From assembly GCA_024709185.1 (NCBI GenBank), contig JANJXE010000218.1:1-6340 (forward strand): DNA of 6,340 bases. The letters are read 5' to 3'. The notes under the pieces are model-generated. The model ran no database searches. It saw only the letters and a program-made list of their open reading frames with translations, and had not been told where the DNA came from. The stretch is from Paludibacter sp. GTDB lineage: Bacteria > Bacteroidota > Bacteroidia > Bacteroidales > Paludibacteraceae. How positions within the stretch are numbered: position 1 is the first letter of the stretch; every line of letters starts with the position of its first letter. A program made the translations under genes and the position numbers. Below are positions 1 to 5,153 of this stretch, piece after piece.

Positions 1-254
1 ACGAGAAATATTCAGCCCGTGGATTTGAAATTTATCAGGTTTCGCTTGACAGGAACAAAACGATATGGGTGGATGCCACAGCCAATATTCCCTGGGTTTC
101 GGTGCGCGACCTCAACGGACCAGCTACAGTGGTAGCCGGAACCTACAACATCACTCAGGTACCCACTTATTTTCTGTTAAGTAAAGAAGGTGAAATTCTG
201 GGACGTAACATGAATCTTCCTGAATTGGAAAGGGCGATCCAACAACAGCTCTAA
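1..254 (+). CDS. Thioredoxin-fold (TlpA/AhpC-like) protein, C-terminal part only
   Basis: The reading frame is open from the window edge (first whole codon at position 3) to the TAA at 252-254, giving about 83 residues of a protein that starts outside the window. What is visible fits the second half of a TlpA-type thioredoxin domain: a strand reading GFEIYQVSLD, then IWVDA and a helix, IPWVSVRDL, the conserved cis-proline region ITQVPTYFLL, a turn KEGEILGRN and a final helix. Bacteroidota proteins of this type are usually exported thiol-disulfide oxidoreductases or peroxiredoxin-like reductases. The CXXC motif that would prove redox activity lies upstream and cannot be seen, so an inactive or peroxiredoxin-like variant is possible. 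The stop overlaps the queG start by one base (TAATG), which suggests co-transcription and coupled translation. Confidence 0.85.
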   Translation, partial: EKYSARGFEIYQVSLDRNKTIWVDATANIPWVSVRDLNGPATVVAGTYNITQVPTYFLLSKEGEILGRNMNLPELERAIQQQL

Positions 255-1159
255 TGCGTGAATTTATTCATAAAGCTGCCTTTTCAGCCGGCTTCGATGC
301 CTGTGGTTTTGCGCGGGCAGAAGCTCTGACCGAAGACGCAGCTTTTTTACGTGAATGGCTATCGCAGGGTAAACATGGCGATATGCAGTACCTTGAACGT
401 AATTTTGAAAAGCGCACCGATCCACGTGTGTTGGTTCCGGATTGTAAAACCATCATCGTACTATTGTTAAATTATTATCCTGAACTTAAGCAAACAACCG
501 AGCGACATAAGATTGCAAAATACGCCTATCCGGAAGTCGATTATCACACCACGATTCGTGAAAAACTTAGCCGGTTGGAAAAAGAAATAGCATTGGAATA
601 TGGTGCTGATTTTTTTTCCATCGAACATCAGCATAGTTTTATCGATTCAGCTCCTGTGCTTGAACGACGTTGGGCTCAGAAGACCGGACTGGGCTGGCTG
701 GGTAAGCATACTCAACTTATTGCGCCGGGCTATGGATCGTATGTATTTATTGCTACATTGATGATTAACAAAGAGTTGGATAGCTACGACTCACCCATCA
801 ACGACCGCTGCGGCACCTGTACGCGATGCATCGATGCCTGTCCGACTCAGGCCCTGATTCCCGGCACCCTGGATGCCCGAAAATGCATTTCCTACCTGAC
901 CATTGAGTCCAAATCGGAAGTTCCTTTTGAGTTACGCGATAAACTGTCGGGATATAGTGTTGGATGTGATATCTGTGCAGATGTATGTCCGTGGAATAAA
1001 AAATGGGCCCTACCTCACCGTCACGAAGAACTCAAACCTGCGGAAGTGATTTTCAGCTGGAAGGAAGAAGACTGGGAGAATGCAGGTCCGGAAGAGTTAC
1101 GCCGGCAGTTCAGGAAATCAGCGGTGATGAGAGCGTTGAAAAATCAACACAGAATATAA
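254..1159 (+). CDS. queG: Epoxyqueuosine reductase QueG
   Basis: This 301-residue cytoplasmic iron-sulfur and cobalamin enzyme reduces epoxyqueuosine to queuosine at the wobble position of tRNAs for Asp, Asn, His and Tyr, the last step of queuosine synthesis. Visible signatures are the N-terminal segment GFDACGFARAE (13-23), the block HSFIDSAPVLERRWAQKTGL (127-146) whose D131 matches the catalytic aspartate of the family, and WLGKHTQLI (148-156). The two [4Fe-4S] sites are marked by C186, C189, C192 and C196 (CGTCTRCIDACP), C211, and C238, C241 and C245 (GCDICADVCPWN). All eight expected cysteines are present. The protein is at the short end for QueG and has no C-terminal HEAT-like extension. 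Its tail (SAVMRALKNQHRI) keeps the SAV-RA motif but lacks the usual G-x-x-RN ending. The ATG shares a base with the upstream stop and no Shine-Dalgarno sequence is visible, so translational coupling with the thioredoxin-fold gene is likely. Confidence 0.96.
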   Translation: MREFIHKAAFSAGFDACGFARAEALTEDAAFLREWLSQGKHGDMQYLERNFEKRTDPRVLVPDCKTIIVLLLNYYPELKQTTERHKIAKYAYPEVDYHTTIREKLSRLEKEIALEYGADFFSIEHQHSFIDSAPVLERRWAQKTGLGWLGKHTQLIAPGYGSYVFIATLMINKELDSYDSPINDRCGTCTRCIDACPTQALIPGTLDARKCISYLTIESKSEVPFELRDKLSGYSVGCDICADVCPWNKKWALPHRHEELKPAEVIFSWKEEDWENAGPEELRRQFRKSAVMRALKNQHRI

Positions 1160-1198
1160 GTTGAAAGAATTTTCACACCCTGCCAGTTCAACCATCAT

Positions 1199-1218
1199 TT
1201 AGAAGTCAGACTTCCTAA
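1199..1218 (+). terminator. Weak hairpin after queG, possible terminator
   Basis: Forty bases after the queG stop, an 8-bp stem with one bulged C and a CAG loop can form: TTAG-AAGT pairs with ACTT-(C)-CTAA. A short run TGGCTTTTGG follows rather than a clean T-tract. It could contribute to ending the plus-strand operon, but it is weak, and the stronger hairpin at 1237-1275 may do this job in both directions. Confidence 0.3.
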
Positions 1219-1236
1219 TGGCTTTTGGTTAAAAAG

Positions 1237-1275
1237 AAGAGGATATTTCCACATTTTAGATGGAAATATCCTCTT
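1237..1275 (-). terminator. Rho-independent terminator between convergent genes
   Basis: A perfect 15-bp inverted repeat (AAGAGGATATTTCCA at 1237-1251, complement at 1261-1275) encloses a 9-base loop. Read on the minus strand, the stem is followed at once by CTTTTTAA, a usable T-tract, so it fits as the terminator of the 807-residue protein gene, whose stop codon lies about 50 bases away. Read on the plus strand, the hairpin is followed by ACTGAAAAA with no T-tract, so it would be weak as a terminator for queG. The rest of the intergenic stretch (1160-1327) shows no gene. Confidence 0.85.
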
Positions 1276-1327
1276 ACTGAAAAATCACAACAGCCTAATC
1301 AATATAAGCCTTTGTATGATCCATTAG

Positions 1328-3751
1328 TTACATTACTACTTTCTGAACAGCTGCATCAATTTTGACAATAACCATTCCTGAGGTATTCAGCTGCACAGCA
1401 TTCTGACCAACGGCCAAACGACCATTGTAAATCATCTGACCAATAGCATTAAACACTTGAACGGCGGCAGCTTCCGATGCTGAAATCAGGAGTTGACCAT
1501 CACGGGTCATAATGCGATAGTTATCAGCATTAACAGAAGGAAGAGAAGTAAGTATAGAGTATTCAGTAACGTTACGAACACCGGGAGCTGTGAAATAGGC
1601 CTCCAACGTTCCAAAAACCTTTACTTCTTTACCCTGATTTACAGGATTGTCGAGAAGATTGAGGGCAGTACGTACTTCTCCGACCGGCAACTGCACAGGA
1701 ACCATTAATGACAGATTTGTTTCACTGGCTGTGGTTGCAATTGCGAGTGAAGTATTTGCAAATGGAGCAGATGTAGCTACTGTAGTCAGCACTCCGTTAC
1801 TACCATTATTAGCACTACCAACAACAAACCCTTTCACCCAGTATTTCTGAGCTGTACCCAGCGAATTAGCAAGGGCAATAACATCAGATACAGTAAAGGG
1901 ATTATTTAAAGTTCCATCACCAGCCATAGCAAAAGCACGACCATTGAGTGTTTTAATAACATTGGCAGCACCAGGACTCGAGAAAGTCAGTGTTGCTGTA
2001 TGATCGCCTGCAGAAGCAGGTTGATATACAATTTCCACTTCAGCCTTTGTAAGCGCACCACTCACCGGAGAAAGTGAGGCAGGATTCACATTGAACGATG
2101 ATGCACCTGTACCAGAAAGAGAGATGGTAACATTACCTGTAAGATTGAATGCATCAACCTTAATGGTATCTTTAACAGTTTGTCCAACCATTGCTCCGAA
2201 CAGTGGCATCACTTCACTGATAATCAAGGTCGGTGCAGTAATTACAGTTGGCGTAAAGTCGGCAGCTGTACGTGGAACCAATTGGGCAGTTTCATTAAAA
2301 ATCAGCACCACTCCGGTTATATCCTGAGGACCCTGAGGTATACCGGTATTGATGTACGGAAGATCGTTGTAAGCAGTACGTAAAATCGGATTGCTTCCAC
2401 CATTCAGATTATAATTGGTACGGGCGGCAAAGGTGCCTTCCCCATCGATAGTCACACCTGAAACTATCACTAACTGACCAGGATAATTTACAATTTCAGA
2501 TAGAGCAACTGACCTTGGAGTAATGGTGTTGGCAGTTGAAGTTGCAGCACCAGGATTAGCTACAGGAGTGAATTGCAGCATCCCTGAAAACACACCCAGG
2601 GTACCGGTTATACCTGTGATTCCATCACCAATATTGTAATTAGTAGTGATTAATCCACTGGCATCATCAATTAAAATACCTCCGGTAGCATCCTGAATAT
2701 ACTTTGCATTACGATCGGCTGTTTTAAGTGTAAGCACAGCCTCACCTGTCAATTTAAACAAGCCGGAAGTATTGGCGCGAAGAGCAGCAATATTAGCCAC
2801 AGAGGTTGGGAAAGTATAGGTAGCAGAAGCTACATTACTGGCATCCAGACCCGATTTATATGCAACAGCTTTGATTGTTGTCGTTGTGGTTATGTTAATC
2901 GGAGAAGTGTATTGTGTTTTTGTATTATTAGGTTCAGATCCATCCAGTGTATAATAGATAGTAGCTCCGTCGGTTGCAGATGTAATAGCCACCTGAACGG
3001 GACCTGTAACACTACCACCTCCAGGGCTGAAGTTCGGAGTAGAAACCTTTGTAACGACACCGGCAGGAGCCACCGCCTCAGCCCAGGTAGTTCCGACACG
3101 AATTCCATCAACAATTATGCGTTGACCTGAATTGTATTGACGAAGACCGATACCGCCAATAGTAGTGTAGGTTTCATCAATTTGTGCAGACGGGCTACCA
3201 GGTTCAGATGTAGCAAAAGCACTTAAAACATACAAATTTGTTTTTTTTGTTGCAAAATCAAGTTTCATAACTAAAAGAAATGGCACTCCCGGAGTAATTG
3301 TTGTAAATGAGGCTGGCGCAGTGCTACTGGTAGAGATACCTACTCCATCGCCAGTTGCATTTACATAAATCCTTGAAAAGAAAGTAGTACTCCAGGGTGA
3401 TAATCCAAGATGTAAAAAATAACCACCACCTCCGCTTGCATCAATTTTAACTATTGTCGAAACGTATAAAGTGCCTGATGTTTGGGCTGTAAACGTTCTG
3501 TTCACATCTTCTCCGTTATTATCTAAATTCGCAGCACCTCCAACATCAGATCCTTTGTATCCGGCAAAACTCAAACCAGTAGTAATATCGATTGCCTGAG
3601 TACCAGCGCCAGAATGGGCTGCCCATCCATTTGCCGTTAGCAAACTTCCGGCTCCATAATCAAAATCTTCAACCAGTAGTTGTCCCTGAACAGCTGGCAC
3701 AAATAGCATTAGCATTAATCCTGTGAGGATTGAAAATAATTTTTTTGTCAT
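1328..3751 (-). CDS. Large secreted multidomain protein with LamG-like, Fn3-like, two OB-fold and T9SS-type C-terminal domains
   Basis: This 807-residue exported protein starts with a signal peptide (about 1-23, KK followed by a hydrophobic stretch, ending VQG) and has Q24 as the likely first mature residue. In order I read: a LamG-like beta-sandwich (24-228, from QLLVEDFDY to VDGIRVGTTWAEA); a chitobiase C-terminal, Fn3-like domain (236-314, core ATIYYTLDGSEP and TTTIKAVAYKSG); a DUF5689-like OB-fold (316-500, core KYIQDATGGILIDD and YNIGDGITGITG); an Ig-like domain of the HYDIN/choice-of-anchor kind (505-605, LSGTGASSFNVNPASLSPVSG); a DUF6359-like OB-fold (611-733, GTLNNPFTVSD and YWVKGFVVGS); and a C-terminal module (742-807, VQVFNAIGQMIYNG, ending KVVM) like T9SS type A or DUF6383 sorting domains. 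No catalytic domain is recognisable, so a surface binding or adhesion role is an inference. The first 230 residues are paralogous to the next minus-strand gene at 3849-4823. The A-rich leader has no Shine-Dalgarno sequence. Domain assignments are by eye. Confidence 0.9.
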   Translation of the reverse strand: MTKKLFSILTGLMLMLFVPAVQGQLLVEDFDYGAGSLLTANGWAAHSGAGTQAIDITTGLSFAGYKGSDVGGAANLDNNGEDVNRTFTAQTSGTLYVSTIVKIDASGGGGYFLHLGLSPWSTTFFSRIYVNATGDGVGISTSSTAPASFTTITPGVPFLLVMKLDFATKKTNLYVLSAFATSEPGSPSAQIDETYTTIGGIGLRQYNSGQRIIVDGIRVGTTWAEAVAPAGVVTKVSTPNFSPGGGSVTGPVQVAITSATDGATIYYTLDGSEPNNTKTQYTSPINITTTTTIKAVAYKSGLDASNVASATYTFPTSVANIAALRANTSGLFKLTGEAVLTLKTADRNAKYIQDATGGILIDDASGLITTNYNIGDGITGITGTLGVFSGMLQFTPVANPGAATSTANTITPRSVALSEIVNYPGQLVIVSGVTIDGEGTFAARTNYNLNGGSNPILRTAYNDLPYINTGIPQGPQDITGVVLIFNETAQLVPRTAADFTPTVITAPTLIISEVMPLFGAMVGQTVKDTIKVDAFNLTGNVTISLSGTGASSFNVNPASLSPVSGALTKAEVEIVYQPASAGDHTATLTFSSPGAANVIKTLNGRAFAMAGDGTLNNPFTVSDVIALANSLGTAQKYWVKGFVVGSANNGSNGVLTTVATSAPFANTSLAIATTASETNLSLMVPVQLPVGEVRTALNLLDNPVNQGKEVKVFGTLEAYFTAPGVRNVTEYSILTSLPSVNADNYRIMTRDGQLLISASEAAAVQVFNAIGQMIYNGRLAVGQNAVQLNTSGMVIVKIDAAVQKVVM

Positions 3752-3795
3752 AAAATTCTATTTTTAAAAATATTCACGGTAATATTATATCGGGC

Positions 3796-3827
3796 AAAAA
3801 GACCACCAGTTTCCCGGTGGTCTTTTT
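3796..3827 (-). terminator. Bidirectional-looking rho-independent terminator between the paralogous genes
   Basis: A perfect 12-bp inverted repeat (AAAAAGACCACC at 3796-3807, complement at 3816-3827) encloses an 8-base loop AGTTTCCC. The stem has a G/C-rich core and is flanked by A- and T-tracts, so it could work in either direction. It begins 22 bases after the stop codon of the 324-residue protein gene on the minus strand and is placed to end that transcript. The next minus-strand gene starts only 44 bases further on, so that gene needs either readthrough or its own very close promoter. Confidence 0.88.
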
Positions 3828-3848
3828 CTTTAAATAACGATTTAAACA

Positions 3849-4823
3849 TTACAAAATCACTTTGGCTATCCGATCAGCAACTTTTACAAGGAGAACACCT
3901 TCTGCATTCACATTCAAAGTATTCAGTCCATCAGTTGCATTTACACTTGCAATTTTCTGACCAGTAACGGTGTAAACTTCTATAAGTTCACCTGCTTTTG
4001 CGTCTGCAATAATTTGCGAACCAGCAGCGAAAATCCGGGTATTGGATATTTTACCATTCAAGGAAGTAGTAACAGCAGGAGTAACTGCATCAGCCCAGTT
4101 CGTTGCAACCCGGATACCATCAATTAACATTGCAGGAGTTGTAGTAGCACCACCCTGACGTATTGCTACTGAACCAACATTTGCTAAATCAGTTCCTGAA
4201 GCGTCAGTTGCAGCGATCCAGCCAGTAGTTGGTTCTGTAGCACTAAATACAGATTGTACATATATTGCAGACTGATCATTGGTTGTACCATCAACAATAC
4301 TATATCTCAAAACTACCAAATAAGTAGTATTCATGTTATAAGAATCCGTTGTATAGGCAACAGTTGAAGTGCTGTTTGAAATACCAAAATAGATTTTATT
4401 TTCGGCATCTTTCTTTACAAATACTCTACCTCGGAATGTAGTACTTATAGTTGTAGCTCCTATATGCAAAACGTAATCCCCACCAGTGGATGCCGCAGAT
4501 ACATTTGCTAAGAAAGCAACATAAACAGCACCCGATGTTTGTTCGGCAAAGGTACGATGTGCATCCTCGCCAGTAATTGTAGCTTCGAGATTGGCAGCAC
4601 CACCAATGTTGGAACCAATATATCCCGGAAAAGATAGACCGCTAACAACTTCAAGGGTATTCGTGTTAGTACCGTGTACAGTCCAACCATTAGCTGAAAG
4701 CAATGAACTGATGGGATAATCAAAATTTTCAACTAATAACTGAGATTTCACACCAGTCGGAAAAAGGAAAATAACAGCCGCAATCAATACGACTAATTTA
4801 GAGTAATTTTTTTTTGTATTCAT
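3849..4823 (-). CDS. Secreted LamG-like domain protein with T9SS-type C-terminal module
   Basis: This 324-residue exported protein has a signal peptide (about 1-27, KK then VVLIAAVIFLF, ending VKS) with Q28 as the likely first mature residue. The mature part is a single LamG-like beta-sandwich (28-250, from QLLVENFDY to IDGIRVATNWADA) joined almost directly to a C-terminal module (about 260-324, with LIEVYTVTGQKIAS and a final AKVIL), similar to T9SS type A or DUF6383 sorting modules. The N-terminal domain aligns along its whole length with that of the 807-residue neighbour: QLLVE-FDY, SLL-ANGW, GLSF-GY-GS, GGAANL, GED, RTF, QTSG, DGIRV and W-(D/E)A are shared. The gene is therefore a paralog without the four middle domains. 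A sugar-binding, surface or matrix role is plausible from the fold only, and no enzyme motif is seen. A run of nine A at codons 3-6 sits next to the start. A five-codon frame (ATG at 4834-4832) ends on the start codon. Confidence 0.9.
   Translation of the reverse strand: MNTKKNYSKLVVLIAAVIFLFPTGVKSQLLVENFDYPISSLLSANGWTVHGTNTNTLEVVSGLSFPGYIGSNIGGAANLEATITGEDAHRTFAEQTSGAVYVAFLANVSAASTGGDYVLHIGATTISTTFRGRVFVKKDAENKIYFGISNSTSTVAYTTDSYNMNTTYLVVLRYSIVDGTTNDQSAIYVQSVFSATEPTTGWIAATDASGTDLANVGSVAIRQGGATTTPAMLIDGIRVATNWADAVTPAVTTSLNGKISNTRIFAAGSQIIADAKAGELIEVYTVTGQKIASVNATDGLNTLNVNAEGVLLVKVADRIAKVIL
4807..4815 (-). repeat. Nine-base homopolymer (A9 in the coding strand) at the start of the 324-residue protein gene
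   Basis: Codons 3-6 (Thr-Lys-Lys-Asn) contain nine A in a row in the coding strand, right before the hydrophobic part of the signal peptide. Such tracts are prone to slippage. An out-of-frame ATG at 4830-4828 lies seven bases upstream of the annotated start, so loss of one A would bring that ATG into frame with the rest of the gene. Whether this is used is not known from this sequence. Confidence 0.6.
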
Positions 4824-4892
4824 ACTTCATGCATTAAAAATTATTTGTTTGTTACTAATTTTCTTTATCTATTCAGTTAAATGCTTTTGTTG

Positions 4893-4900
4893 CAAAGATT
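4893..4900 (-). promoter_or_regulatory. Candidate -7 box for the 324-residue protein gene
   Basis: On the minus strand the sequence AATCTTTG, followed by CAACAAAA, matches the Bacteroidota -7 consensus TAnnTTTG at all but the first position. It lies about 70 bases before the start codon. A TTTG that could be the -33 element lies at 4928-4925, but the 24-base spacer is longer than the usual 19-21. The assignment rests mainly on the -7 box. Confidence 0.45.
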
Positions 4901-5053
4901 GTTTACTTCTCTGCAAAAAACTCTCAAAGCTAATCAGATTTACCCAATTACACAAATTTTTAGCAATTATTTTGTATTAAAATTCTGTTAAGAGGATTTC
5001 GGGGAATAAAGAATTTACTTACCAAAACTGTAGGTATATTTCAACTTTATATG

Positions 5054-5061
5054 TACTTTTG
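5054..5061 (+). promoter_or_regulatory. Bacteroidota-type -7 box for the arginine decarboxylase gene
   Basis: TACTTTTG is a full match to the TAnnTTTG -7 consensus of Bacteroidota primary sigma factor promoters. It is followed by CATCCGCA, a common context for such promoters. Transcription would start near 5066-5070, leaving a leader of about 85 bases before the ATG at 5154. The -33 element is poor: the nearest candidate is ACTG at 5027-5030, with a 23-base spacer. Confidence 0.65.
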
Positions 5062-5085
5062 CATCCGCATTATAAATTAAATCAA

Positions 5086-5104
5086 AATCTATCTGATTTA
5101 GATT
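5086..5104 (+). other. Small inverted repeat in the arginine decarboxylase leader
   Basis: AATCTA at 5086-5091 can pair with TAGATT at 5099-5104 around a 7-base loop. A second AATCTA at 5119-5124 could compete for the same partner. The stems are short and A/T-rich, so this may be chance in AT-rich DNA. It is listed because it lies in the predicted untranslated leader. Confidence 0.2.
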
Positions 5105-5153
5105 AATATTTTTTCTTCAATCTAAGTCATTTACATTTTCAATTATATGACAA

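Larger units (their letters stand above)
4824..5153. other. Divergent AT-rich intergenic region
   Basis: This 330-base stretch separates two genes transcribed away from each other. It contains no credible coding frame beyond five-codon minigenes and no RNA gene that I can recognise. It holds the candidate minus-strand promoter near 4893-4900, the stronger plus-strand promoter near 5054-5061 and the roughly 85-base leader of the arginine decarboxylase gene. The central part (about 4930-5010) is A/T-rich with no clear operator repeat. Confidence 0.7.

Noticed and set aside
69..254. A separate small gene starting at the GTG at 69
   Set aside because: The frame stays open upstream to the window edge and the upstream residues continue the thioredoxin fold (GFEIYQVSLD), so the GTG is an internal valine.
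1160..1192. GTTGAA/TTCAAC inverted repeat just after queG
   Set aside because: A 6-bp stem with a 21-base loop and no T-tract is too weak to call.
1493..2383. Several plus-strand open frames of 60-80 codons within 1493-2383
   Set aside because: They lie antisense to the 807-residue protein gene, which has clear domains; they resemble no family and have no start context of their own.
2890..3130. Overlapping open frames on both strands near 2890-3130
   Set aside because: They are out-of-frame readings of the Fn3-like part of the large secreted protein, rich in low-complexity residues.
3241..3248. Run of eight T inside the large secreted protein gene
   Set aside because: The frame is intact through it and encodes Thr-Lys-Lys-Thr; an internal homopolymer of this length is unremarkable in AT-rich DNA.
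4508..4732. Minus-strand 74-codon frame inside the short paralog
   Set aside because: It is a shifted reading of the gene that encodes the clear LamG-like domain and signal peptide.
4932..5098. Inverted 8-base repeat AATCAGAT (4932-4939) and ATCTGATT (5091-5098) in the divergent region
   Set aside because: The match is only 8 bases over 150 bases of AT-rich DNA, which is expected by chance.
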